Source of the DNA: JBCCFK01 sp965262315
Lineage (GTDB): Bacteria; Actinomycetota; Acidimicrobiia; Acidimicrobiales; UBA8592
DNA length: 47,908 bases
Direction of reading: 5' to 3'
NCBI GenBank assembly: GCA_965262315.1
Contig: CBDHFJ010000089.1
Coordinates: 1 to 47,908 of the forward strand
Part shown: in pieces, positions 40,682-47,908 of the stretch
How the letters are laid out: each line of letters starts with the position of its first letter
Numbering within the stretch: position 1 is the stretch's first letter
The notes under the pieces: model-generated
The model's database searches: none
What the model was told of the DNA's origin: nothing
Seen by the model: the letters and a program-made list of their open reading frames with translations, nothing else
Position numbers and translations under genes: made by a program

Positions 40682-41743
40682 TCAGTTCGAGGGTAGACCA
40701 GCGCCGGGGGGCAGGACCCGCCGCGTGGTTGCGACGGAGTGCAGGACCGGAGCCCAGGTGGGGATGTAGGCGGACCAGCCGGCGCCTGGGCTGCCGGCGG
40801 TGATCAAGAACACGTCGTCGGGACCCCGGACCGTGGCGAGCTTGCCGTCCGCGTCGGGTGTCATGTCGTTCTGGGTGGTGTGCTCCATCACGATGCCGCC
40901 GGCCTCGAGGTACTCGGGGGTGACCCGAGAGGCCTCGGCCAGATGTTCGCGGATGGCATCTCGAGTCCAGCCGCCCTCGGCCAAGATCGTGCGGTGCTCG
41001 TAGCCGAGCACCAGCAACACCTGGTGCTTCTTGCCGACCCCGTACGTGGCCGGGTTCGTCATCGCCGCGGCGAACGTCGCCAGCACTCCTTCGGGCGTGC
41101 CGTTGAGCTGGTTGGCCACCTGGTGGGAGCTCTCGCTGGCGAAGACCGTGACCGTGGTGTCGGCCTCGTCGTACCCGAGGTCTTCGCGCAGGGTCGACCA
41201 CCCCTCAGGCGGCGGTTCCTCGGCCACGAGCATCGTGTACTTGCCCGGGTGGCCGATGGACGATCCGTCGAGCTCGGTCGATCGCGCACCGAGCACGTTC
41301 ATGGCGATGAGGCGCATCGCCCGGCCGACCGTGGCGTTGGCGCGGTGGCCCGGGCCCAGGGCGTTGCGGGTGGCGTTGAAGCCATAGCTCCCGAGGTCCG
41401 GTCCACTGACTGCCAGACACAGCGCGGCGCCACCGGTACTGGTCACGGCCGTGTGGCACCCGAACGCCGGGTCGCACATGGCCGTCACCGCCGCGAGCAC
41501 CACCGGGAAGTGGACCGGCTCACATCCGGCCATGACCGCGTTGATGGCGGCCTTTTCGGCCGTGATGTCCCGGGACCGCTCGGGCACGGTCCCCACGACG
41601 GCGTCGGCCTGCACGCCGGCATGGTCGAGCATCGCGGCGACCCGCTCGGGGGTGGGAGGGACGACGGGCAGCCCGTCGGTCCAACCCTGGCGGAAGAACT
41701 CCTCGATGGCGTCGTGTTCCTCGACGTCGATCTGGGTGGCCAT
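40682..41743 (-). CDS. Conserved protein of unknown function, upstream of the selenoprotein candidate
   Basis: The product is 353 residues from ATG 41743 (MATQIDVEEHDAIEEFFRQG), with GAGGAG upstream. The visible pattern includes WTDGLPVVPPTPERVAAML, EKAAINAVMAGCEPVHFPVV, TAMCDPAFGCHTAVTSTGGA, the GPGHRANATVGRAMRL run and FASESSHQVANQLNG. Cysteines at AGCEP, AMCDP and FGCH and several His residues could form a metal or redox site. I do not recognise a characterised domain. No signal peptide or membrane helix is evident. It is 16 nt from the UGSC gene, so the two are probably co-expressed partners. Confidence 0.8.
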   Translation of the reverse strand: MATQIDVEEHDAIEEFFRQGWTDGLPVVPPTPERVAAMLDHAGVQADAVVGTVPERSRDITAEKAAINAVMAGCEPVHFPVVLAAVTAMCDPAFGCHTAVTSTGGAALCLAVSGPDLGSYGFNATRNALGPGHRANATVGRAMRLIAMNVLGARSTELDGSSIGHPGKYTMLVAEEPPPEGWSTLREDLGYDEADTTVTVFASESSHQVANQLNGTPEGVLATFAAAMTNPATYGVGKKHQVLLVLGYEHRTILAEGGWTRDAIREHLAEASRVTPEYLEAGGIVMEHTTQNDMTPDADGKLATVRGPDDVFLITAGSPGAGWSAYIPTWAPVLHSVATTRRVLPPGAGLPSN

Positions 41744-41811
41744 GATCTCTACTCCTCGCGTTCGGGGACAGGCCCGGGAAAGCGCATCGGCGGCGGGCCT
41801 ATGCTCGGCCG

Positions 41812-42606
41812 ATGGCAGGACGACTGAATGGCAAGCGCACGATCGTGACCGGAGCCGGCTCCGGGATCGGGGAAGCGGCCGCAAGGCTCTTCGCTGCGGA
41901 AGGTGCGCAGGTGATGTGCGCCGACATCAACGGCGACGCGGTGGCGGCGGTGGCCGCCGACATCGGCGACGCGGCGATCTCGGCGCGTGTGGACGTGGGC
42001 GATCCCGGCGACTGCGAGCAGATGACTGCGGCGACGGTGGACGCGTTCGGCGGGGTCGACGCGGTGTACGCGAACGCCGGCGTCGCCGGCTCGGGGCGAG
42101 CGGGCGACCTCGACATCGACGAGTGGAACCGGGTGATCCGCATCAACCTGACCGGCGTGTGGCTGTCGGTGAAGTACGCGATCCCGCACCTGATCGAGGC
42201 CGGCGGCGGCTCGCTGGTCTTGCAGGCCAGCGTCGGCGGCGTGATCGGCGTGCCGGGCATCGCCTCGTACGCGGCGGCCAAGTCCGGCGTGATCGGGCTG
42301 ACGAAGCAGATGGCGGTGGACTACGGCCCCGACCGGATCCGGGTGAACGCGATCTGCCCGGGCACCGTCCCCACCCCTTTGGTCCGGGCCACCTATGAGA
42401 AGCGTGGTGGGTTCTCCGCCACCGCCAACGCACCGGCCGACGCGAGCATCGACGAGTTGATCGACGCGGCCACGGTGCGCCACCCCATCGGCCGGCTCGG
42501 GACCGTCGACGACATCGCCCAACTCGCGCTGCACCTGGCGTCGGACGAGTCGTCGTGGACCACCGGCACGGCCATCACCATCGACGGCGGCATGTCGATC
42601 AGCTGA
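41812..42606 (+). CDS. SDR family oxidoreductase
   Basis: This 264-residue SDR starts MAGRLNGKRTIVTGAGSGIGEA, with TGAGSGIG, ANAG in place of NNAG, a Ser in LQASVGG, YAAAK and IDGGMSIS at the end. It is divergent to the unknown gene at 40682-41743 and converges on the P450 at 42695. The palindrome at 42639-42680 lies between the convergent ends. Confidence 0.9.
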   Translation: MAGRLNGKRTIVTGAGSGIGEAAARLFAAEGAQVMCADINGDAVAAVAADIGDAAISARVDVGDPGDCEQMTAATVDAFGGVDAVYANAGVAGSGRAGDLDIDEWNRVIRINLTGVWLSVKYAIPHLIEAGGGSLVLQASVGGVIGVPGIASYAAAKSGVIGLTKQMAVDYGPDRIRVNAICPGTVPTPLVRATYEKRGGFSATANAPADASIDELIDAATVRHPIGRLGTVDDIAQLALHLASDESSWTTGTAITIDGGMSIS

Positions 42607-42638
42607 CACGCTGTCTGCGGCCGGACATCTCGGGATTC

Positions 42639-42680
42639 GTGAGAGGTTCGGGACACGCCTGCGTGTCCCGAACCCTTCAC
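42639..42680. repeat. 20-bp inverted repeat, palindrome family copy 2
   Basis: Left arm 42639-42658 and right arm 42661-42680 pair over 20 positions with one mismatch and one G-T, around a 2-nt centre. The outer GTGA/TCAC and the flank CACAAATCGCAG match the element at 19910-19948, while the inner stem (GGTTCGGGACACGC) is different but still self-complementary. It lies between a convergent SDR and P450 and probably terminates one or both transcripts. Confidence 0.85.
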
Positions 42681-42694
42681 AAATCGCAGAACGC

Positions 42695-43909
42695 TCAGTG
42701 CAGAACGACATCGAGGGCGCTGGGTGAGCGGAGCATGAGACCGGTGTCGGGCGGCACATCGCCGGCGAAGGTCATGTGGTCGAAGCGGTCGAGCAGGTAC
42801 TCGAGGCTGCGTTCCATCTCGAGCTTCGCGAGCAGCGAGCCCGTGCACGTGTGCTCGCCCGCCCCGAACGCGCGGACCGGTCCGATCGGCGTGTAGTTGG
42901 GCCGCTCGCTGTCGACGAAGCGCCCCACGTCGAACGTCTCGGGGTTCTCGAACTTGTCCGGGTCGTGGTTGGCGCTGGCGATGAACGACATCACCTTCGA
43001 GCCGGCCGGGATGGTGGTGCCGTCGACGTCGATGTCCTGCTTGGCGAGCCGGATGGTGCCCTGCACCGGCGGCCGGTAGCGCAGGATCTCGGTCACCGCC
43101 GACGAGACCAACGAGCGGTCGTCTTTGAGACGACGCCACTGCTCGGGTTCGAGGATGAGGTGCTTGAACAGGTTGGCGCTGCCACGGTCGGTGGTCTCGA
43201 TGCCCGCCGACAGCAAGAACGCGGTGAAGCTGCGCACCTCGTCGTCGGACAACCGCTCGCCCTCGTACTCCATGGAGCACAGGTCCGACAGCAGCTCGTC
43301 GCCGGGGCACTCGCGGCGGGTCTCGATGGTGGGGTTGACGAAATCGAACAGTTCGTCACGTGCAGCCTCGCCCCGAGCGTGGATCTCGGGGTCCTTGTTC
43401 ACGTTGGAGATGCCGGCCGAGACGATGTCGTTGTACCAGTGGCGGAAGTTGCCGGCTTCGCTCATGTCCATCAACTCGGCGATCACGCCGAGCGGGACGG
43501 GCTCGGTGAACCCGACGCGGAGGTCGGCGACCTCGGGCGCGGTCGGCAACGTCGCCCCGTACTCCTCGCACAGTTGGGTGATCATCTCGTCGAGATCCGA
43601 CGACAGCCGCTTGGGGCTCCGGATCCGCTTGGCGATGATCGCCTCCTTGCGCCGATGCTCATCGCCCGACATCTGCAGGAGCGCCCGTCCGAAGATGCTG
43701 GAGGTGCCGGGCTGGTTCATCAGCGGCCCGAAGCACTCCTGGTCCTCGAACATCCGCGACACGTCCGACCAGCGGGTCATGACCCAGGCCTGGAGCGGCT
43801 CGCTCCACAACGCCGGTTCCTGCTCACGCATGCGGGCGAAGATCCCGTAGGGCTCCCCTGCCTCGGGCGCGGCCACATAGGCGTTGAACTCCTCGGCGAG
43901 CTCAGACAT
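42695..43909 (-). CDS. Cytochrome P450
   Basis: This 404-residue P450 is paralogous to 22984-24207. The I-helix is SAGIETTDR, ExxR is EILR, and the haem loop is FGAGEHTCTGS with ligand Cys355, followed by LLAKLEMERSLEYLLDRFDHMT. ATG 43909 lies within the end of the class II aldolase gene (8-nt overlap), so the two are translationally coupled. Together with the NTF2-like gene upstream this forms a three-gene minus-strand unit. Confidence 0.94.
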   Translation of the reverse strand: MSELAEEFNAYVAAPEAGEPYGIFARMREQEPALWSEPLQAWVMTRWSDVSRMFEDQECFGPLMNQPGTSSIFGRALLQMSGDEHRRKEAIIAKRIRSPKRLSSDLDEMITQLCEEYGATLPTAPEVADLRVGFTEPVPLGVIAELMDMSEAGNFRHWYNDIVSAGISNVNKDPEIHARGEAARDELFDFVNPTIETRRECPGDELLSDLCSMEYEGERLSDDEVRSFTAFLLSAGIETTDRGSANLFKHLILEPEQWRRLKDDRSLVSSAVTEILRYRPPVQGTIRLAKQDIDVDGTTIPAGSKVMSFIASANHDPDKFENPETFDVGRFVDSERPNYTPIGPVRAFGAGEHTCTGSLLAKLEMERSLEYLLDRFDHMTFAGDVPPDTGLMLRSPSALDVVLH

Positions 43910-44573
43910 GTTCGTACCTCTCGGCTTGGCGTTGCATGAGATCCCACGTCTGTTCGAGATAGCCCGCCATCTCGTCGACGAGCTTGCGCAGCTTCGGGCG
44001 GGCGTCTTCGGGCAATTCGGGTGCGCCGCTGCCCTCGAGGGTGACGTCGAGCTTGGCCATGTCCTCGAGCGTCGCGTGCAGCGCCGCTGCCCGACCGATG
44101 GAACGGTCGACGGTGATGGCCCCGTGCCACGGGATGATGATGGTTGACGCCTGCCCCAACGCCGCCCCGATCGACGCGAACGAGTCGTCGGGGCTCATCA
44201 CCTGCTCGTCGTGGAACAGGGTGCACAGGTTGTGGCGCATCTTCAGCGGCCGAGCCAGCGATGCCAGCGCGGTCACCCAGAACCCGTGGGTGTGCACGAT
44301 GGCGTTGACGTCGGGGCGCTGGTCGTAGATCCCGGCGTGGAACTCGTAGCCCAGGCTGACCTCGCGGTCGTTGAGGACGTTGTTGCCGTCGTGATCGAGC
44401 TTGACCACGTCATCGGCCGTCATCTCGCCCAGGGTCTTGTCGAAGCTGTTGATCCAGAACTCGCGGCGTTCGGGGTCGCGGATCGACACGTGGCCGCCGA
44501 TGCCGGTGTCGCAGCCTCTGGCTGCGAGCGCCCGACAGGCGGTGACGACGTCGTGGACGGGATCGGTACTCAT
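43902..44573 (-). CDS. Class II aldolase/adducin family protein
   Basis: The product is 223 residues from ATG 44573; an in-frame start at 44603 would add ten residues and lacks a better ribosome site. The motifs GIGGHVSIRD, IVHTHGFWVT (His-x-His metal ligands) and IIPWHGAITVD (third His) define the family. It would act on hydroxy-aldehyde or hydroxy-acid intermediates, as an aldolase or decarboxylase. It is only distantly similar to 5881-6651. The P450 start overlaps its end. Confidence 0.85.
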   Translation of the reverse strand: MSTDPVHDVVTACRALAARGCDTGIGGHVSIRDPERREFWINSFDKTLGEMTADDVVKLDHDGNNVLNDREVSLGYEFHAGIYDQRPDVNAIVHTHGFWVTALASLARPLKMRHNLCTLFHDEQVMSPDDSFASIGAALGQASTIIIPWHGAITVDRSIGRAAALHATLEDMAKLDVTLEGSGAPELPEDARPKLRKLVDEMAGYLEQTWDLMQRQAERYEHV

Positions 44574-44646
44574 TGGTTCACCTTCACTTCCTGTCGCCGC
44601 CACTCCGGGAATGGCTGGGTCCGTCGCAGTGCATGCGCCCTGTAGC

Positions 44647-45204
44647 TCATGACGCCGCTCCGGCGAAGAACTCCTGCCAGGTGGGCAGCTTCTCGGGGAT
44701 CTCGGCCGGGCCGATGGTGCCGAAGTACCGCTTGCGGTCGCCTTGGGCGAGGCCGCCGTCGACCAGCTCGGCGAGGTCCATGTAGTACAGCATCGCCAAT
44801 CGTCGCTCGGTGAAGCGCCAGACGCCGTCGTCCACTCGGTACTGGTCGTGGTAGCGCAGTGCGGTCACGTAGGTGCGGCCGTCGATGCCCAACTCGGCGT
44901 GCGCACAGACCACGCCGCTGGCGCGGTCCGGATCACCGCCGTCCAGCTCGACCAGGTGGCTGTGCGGGTAGTGATACGTCGCGCCGAATGCCTGAAGACG
45001 ATCGGAGTAGAAGTCGACGATCTCGTCGCGGCCGTGATTGACGATGGAGTCATCGCCGTGGCGGAACACCGCGTCCTCGGTGAAGAGCGCCCCCACCGTC
45101 GCCATGTCGCGATCATCGACGGCCATCCCGTACCGGACCACCAGGTCCTGGATCGCCGTCCGCGCCTCGATGCGGGCAAGCCGTACCTCGAGGTCATCTG
45201 CCAT
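44647..45204 (-). CDS. NTF2-like (SnoaL-like) protein
   Basis: The product is 185 residues from ATG 45204, preceded by a G-rich GGGGGGTGG. It shares an overall pattern with 24237-24797: an early RTAIQDLVVRYGMAVDDRD helix, YHYPHSHLVEL, GVVCAHAEL, TALRYHDQYRVDDGVWRF and a C-terminal LPTWQEFF. It probably acts in the same step as that homologue, next to a paralogous P450. It is divergent to the second LIV-type importer. Confidence 0.87.
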   Translation of the reverse strand: MADDLEVRLARIEARTAIQDLVVRYGMAVDDRDMATVGALFTEDAVFRHGDDSIVNHGRDEIVDFYSDRLQAFGATYHYPHSHLVELDGGDPDRASGVVCAHAELGIDGRTYVTALRYHDQYRVDDGVWRFTERRLAMLYYMDLAELVDGGLAQGDRKRYFGTIGPAEIPEKLPTWQEFFAGAAS

Positions 45205-45272
45205 CGTCACCACCCCCCGGTTGTGAGACTGAGCGATTTATTCGCAGGAACTCCCTGCCGCGGCTACCTTAG

Positions 45273-45299
45273 CCCCCGATTCGAAGGACAGATCGGGGG
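45273..45299 (+). promoter_or_regulatory. Hairpin covering the ribosome-binding site of the second importer
   Basis: CCCCCGAT (45273-45280) and ATCGGGGG (45292-45299) are perfect 8-bp inverted repeats with an 11-nt loop. The right arm contains most of the G-run (45295-45300) that is the only Shine-Dalgarno-like sequence before TTG 45307. Folding would hide it, so translation of the permease could be controlled by a factor or condition that opens the stem. A DNA-binding operator is the alternative. Confidence 0.55.
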
Positions 45300-45306
45300 G
45301 ATCTCC

Positions 45307-46209
45307 TTGGCATTCGCTGCCAGCTACTTCGACGCCAGTGTCAACCTGCAGTTGGTGATCGGTGGTCTCGCGCTCGGCGCGATCTACGCACTGGTCGCGC
45401 TCGGGTTCGTGCTGGTGTACAAATCCACCGACGTGTTGAACCTCGCTCACGGCGAGTTCCTCATGCTCGGGGCGTACTTCTCGGTCACCGTGTTGGTGAG
45501 CGAGAACCTCAACTTCTTCGTGGGTCTGCTGATCGTCGTGGCGATCATGCTCCTGTTCGGGCTCTTCATCCACTACGGGATCATGCGACGCATGGTGGGC
45601 CAGGCGTTCTTCGCCATCGTGTTGGCCACCATCGGCATCGCCACGATCATCCGGGCGCTGCTGCTGATCTTCTACGGCCCGCAGGAACGTGGCCGCCTCG
45701 AGGTGCTCCCACAGGGCAACTTCGAGTTCGGCGGAGCCACCGTCAAGTACGTCGACCTGATCATCCTCGCCGTGGTGGCGGTCTGCGTCGCCGGGTTCTT
45801 CGCCTTCTTCAAGTTCACCCGCCTCGGCCTGCACATCCGGGCCGTCGCCGACGACCTCGAAGCGGCAGCCGCCATGGGGATCGACCCCGACCGGGTCTAC
45901 GCCATGACCTGGGCCGCGGCGCTGGCCATGGCCGGCCTCGGTGGTCTGCTGTTCGGCCACGTGACCGGGGCCATCGACCAGAACCTGGCTGCCATCGGTC
46001 TCCGAGCCTTCCCCGCAGCGGTCATCGGCGGGCTGACCTCGCTGGGCGGCGCGATCTTCGGTGGCATCGTCGTGGGCATCCTCGAACAGCTGGCCGGCGG
46101 CCACATCGGGACCAAGTGGCGCGAGCCCGTGGCGTTCTCGGTGCTGTTCGTGGTGCTCCTCATCCGTCCCACGGGATTGTGGGGCCGCAAGGACTTGGAG
46201 CGCGTGTGA
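45307..46209 (+). CDS. LIV-type ABC transporter permease (LivH-like), second system
   Basis: This 300-residue permease probably starts at TTG 45307, 6 nt after a G-run; no ATG or GTG lies close upstream in frame. The product opens AFAASYFDASVNLQLVIGGL and has the family motif YKSTDVLNLAHGEFLMLGAY, the coupling region RAVADDLEAAAAMGI and an AVIGGLTSLGGAIFGGIVVG run. It differs from 2077-3201, so this is a separate importer. The next permease overlaps its stop by 4 nt (GTGA). Confidence 0.9.
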   Translation: MAFAASYFDASVNLQLVIGGLALGAIYALVALGFVLVYKSTDVLNLAHGEFLMLGAYFSVTVLVSENLNFFVGLLIVVAIMLLFGLFIHYGIMRRMVGQAFFAIVLATIGIATIIRALLLIFYGPQERGRLEVLPQGNFEFGGATVKYVDLIILAVVAVCVAGFFAFFKFTRLGLHIRAVADDLEAAAAMGIDPDRVYAMTWAAALAMAGLGGLLFGHVTGAIDQNLAAIGLRAFPAAVIGGLTSLGGAIFGGIVVGILEQLAGGHIGTKWREPVAFSVLFVVLLIRPTGLWGRKDLERV

Positions 46210-47552
46210 CCGCCATCGACGACACCAACACCACCGCCGAACCGCCCGAGCAGGCACCGGCGAGCCCGGGTCGCGGGGTCCTGAGCCACCGCGCCACACC
46301 ATTCATCATCGCCGCGGTCACACCGTTCGTCCTGGAGATGATCAGCCTCGACCTGGGCTTCCGGTGGAAGGCCCTCGTCGGCCTGATCGTGATCATCGCC
46401 GTCGCTCGGCTGACGTGGAACCAGACCGGGCGGGGCACCGAGTCGCTCCGCGACGAGATGCGGATGTGGCGCACCCCGTCCGAGCGGACCTGGGCGGTCA
46501 TCTCGGTCTTCGCGCTGTGTGCGATCCCGTTCATCCTGGCGTCGGACTTCGATCCGCCCATGAACTTCCCCTGGGCAACGTGGTTCGCCATCATCAACAC
46601 GGTCATGGTGTTCGCGCTCGGCGCGGCGGCCTTCAATCTGCTCGTCGGCTACACCGGCCAGATCAGCTTGGCCCACGTCGCCTTCCTCGTCCTCGGGACG
46701 ATCTGGGGTGCAGTGGTCGGGATCCAGTGGGAAGGCGGATTCTGGTTCGCGATCCTGGCGGCCACCCTGTCGGGGGCCGTGGTCGGCGTGATCGTGGGGC
46801 TTCCCGCGCTGCGACTGCGCGGCCTCTACTTGTTGTTGGCCACGCTGGGCGTGCACTTCGTGATGCTGTTGATCTGGCGTGAGTACCTGCAGCGCAACTT
46901 CGGGTTCGTCGGCATCTCCTACGACGACCCCACCATTCCGTCATGGCTGCACTGGTTGCCCTTCATCGATCCCAACGAGGACGGCGAGTTCCTCATCCGG
47001 GGCAACTTCCGGTGGTACTGGGTCATCATGCCGATCACGGTCCTCACGCTGCTGTTCCTCGTGAACATCGTGCGCACCCGCGAGGGCCGTGCGTTCGCAG
47101 CGGTGCGGCAGCGAGACGTGTCGGCATCGCTGCTGGGCGTCAACGTGGCGCGGTCCAAGCTCATGGCGTTCGCCGTGTCCTCCGCCGTGGTGGCCATGAG
47201 CGGGGCGCTCGGCTCGTACTACCTCGGCGCCCGCGGCGAGGACAGCTTCGACATCCAACTGGTGCTCGACTACGCCGTCATCATCGTCGTCGGTGGCTTC
47301 TCCAGCATCCAGGGCGCCGTCTTCGGATCCGTGTTCTTCTGGGCCCTGCCCGAGTGGTTCAAGTGGGCCCGAACCGAGGTGCCCCTGATCAGCGACATCG
47401 ACTTCTTGTCGGATCACCCCAGCGAGATCGACCTCGCGATCAAGGGCTTCCTGGTCGTCATCGTGCTCGTGTTCAAGCCCGAGGGCCTGACGGGAGTCTG
47501 GAAGGACCTCAAGGCCGTACCGGGCAAGATCAAGGCGAGGAGCTCACGATGA
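46206..47552 (+). CDS. LIV-type ABC transporter permease (LivM-like), second system
   Basis: The 448-residue product is longer than usual because of roughly 90-110 extra N-terminal residues: a Thr/Pro-rich cytoplasmic tail, two hydrophobic segments and a charged stretch (RGTESLRDEMRMWRTPSE). The core has FNLLVGYTGQISLAHVAFL, GLPALRLRGLYLLLATLG, RQRDVSASLLGVNVARSKLM and a C-terminal KPEGLTGVWKD. GTG 46206 overlaps the LivH stop. The ATPase start overlaps its own stop (ATGA). Confidence 0.9.
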   Translation: MTAIDDTNTTAEPPEQAPASPGRGVLSHRATPFIIAAVTPFVLEMISLDLGFRWKALVGLIVIIAVARLTWNQTGRGTESLRDEMRMWRTPSERTWAVISVFALCAIPFILASDFDPPMNFPWATWFAIINTVMVFALGAAAFNLLVGYTGQISLAHVAFLVLGTIWGAVVGIQWEGGFWFAILAATLSGAVVGVIVGLPALRLRGLYLLLATLGVHFVMLLIWREYLQRNFGFVGISYDDPTIPSWLHWLPFIDPNEDGEFLIRGNFRWYWVIMPITVLTLLFLVNIVRTREGRAFAAVRQRDVSASLLGVNVARSKLMAFAVSSAVVAMSGALGSYYLGARGEDSFDIQLVLDYAVIIVVGGFSSIQGAVFGSVFFWALPEWFKWARTEVPLISDIDFLSDHPSEIDLAIKGFLVVIVLVFKPEGLTGVWKDLKAVPGKIKARSSR

Positions 47553-47908
47553 GTGACGGACTCGTGGTGTCGAACCTCCACGTCCACTACGGCGGTGTCA
47601 TCGCCCTCAACGGCGTCGACGTCCGAGTGCCCAAGGGCGCGTTCGTGTCGGTCCTCGGCGCCAATGGCGCGGGCAAGACCACACTCGTCCGTTCCATCAC
47701 CGGGCTGTTGGGCCTCCACAAGGGCCGGGTCGTCGATGGCTCCATCGAGCTCGACGGCACGTCGGTCCTGGGCAAGAAGAGCACCACCATCGTGCGAGCC
47801 GGGGTGGCCCAGGTGCCCGAGGGACGCAAGCTGTTCCCGAACCTCACCGTCGAGGAGAACCTCCTGTGCGGGGCGGCGACGCGTACCGACACCGACGACA
47901 TCGATGCC
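47549..47908 (+). CDS. LIV-type ABC transporter ATPase (LivF-like), partial
   Basis: 120 codons are visible from ATG 47549 before the right edge. Walker A GANGAGKTT is at about residues 37-45, and AGVAQVPEGRKLFPNLTVEE is the LivF-type Q-loop region. The signature and Walker B motifs lie beyond the window. It is the third gene of the second LIV system; other subunits, including any binding protein, must lie further right or elsewhere. Confidence 0.9.
   Translation, partial: MSDGLVVSNLHVHYGGVIALNGVDVRVPKGAFVSVLGANGAGKTTLVRSITGLLGLHKGRVVDGSIELDGTSVLGKKSTTIVRAGVAQVPEGRKLFPNLTVEENLLCGAATRTDTDDIDA

Overview
The window is high-GC DNA, densely coded with few gaps. Many genes start on GTG and overlap the upstream stop by 4 nt. 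Two lipoprotein solute-binding proteins have an acidic low-complexity linker straight after the lipobox. Together with the gene content this points to an actinobacterium, most likely an Acidimicrobiia/Ilumatobacter-type lineage; that placement is inference. I see no rRNA, tRNA, insertion sequence, phage gene or CRISPR array, and no gene for a DNA-binding transcription regulator.

Layout: (1) 1-347, N-terminal part of a crotonase on the minus strand. (2) 483-13675, a probable 13-gene plus-strand operon: a complete LIV-type ABC importer (SBP, two permeases, two ATPases), then class II aldolase, SDR, VOC protein, OYE-like Fe-S flavoenzyme, FAD dehydrogenase, SDR and acyl-CoA ligase. (3) 13679-15219, an NTF2-like protein and a DUF2889 protein on the minus strand. 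(4) 15293-18266, SDR, Rieske oxygenase and an EamA exporter with an apparent CTG start. (5) 18285-22151, a PPOX-like flavoprotein, a frameshifted NTF2-like gene, a small membrane protein, an FAD dehydrogenase and a frameshifted SDR. (6) 22216-31765, two plus-strand runs with three P450s, two SDRs, two NTF2-like proteins, an acyl-CoA ligase and an LLM flavin monooxygenase. (7) 31771-38424 minus, a sugar-type ABC importer preceded by a frameshifted cyclase-family gene, a zinc alcohol dehydrogenase and a VOC protein. (8) 38539-40101, SDR and a TauD-like dioxygenase. (9) 40132-41743 minus, a conserved protein of unknown function followed by a UGSC-family gene with an in-frame TGA that looks like selenocysteine. 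(10) 41812-45204, SDR, P450, class II aldolase and NTF2-like protein. (11) 45307-end, a second LIV-type importer running off the right edge.

Taken together this is an uptake-and-oxidation island. Importers bring in an organic substrate. P450s, the Rieske enzyme, the LLM enzyme and the TauD enzyme would hydroxylate it. SDRs and FAD enzymes would oxidise and desaturate it, CoA ligases would activate acids, and NTF2-like, VOC, aldolase and crotonase enzymes would process intermediates. The substrate cannot be named from sequence; a terpenoid, steroid-like or alicyclic/aromatic acid would fit. Several modules are duplicated (P450 + NTF2-like; SDR + CoA ligase; FAD dehydrogenase + SDR).

The most notable points are the candidate selenoprotein with a SECIS-like hairpin, a two-copy palindrome family with conserved ends but different stems, a 72-bp tandem repeat at the end of a CoA ligase gene, a hairpin covering the ribosome-binding site of the second importer, and three separate one-base frameshifts.
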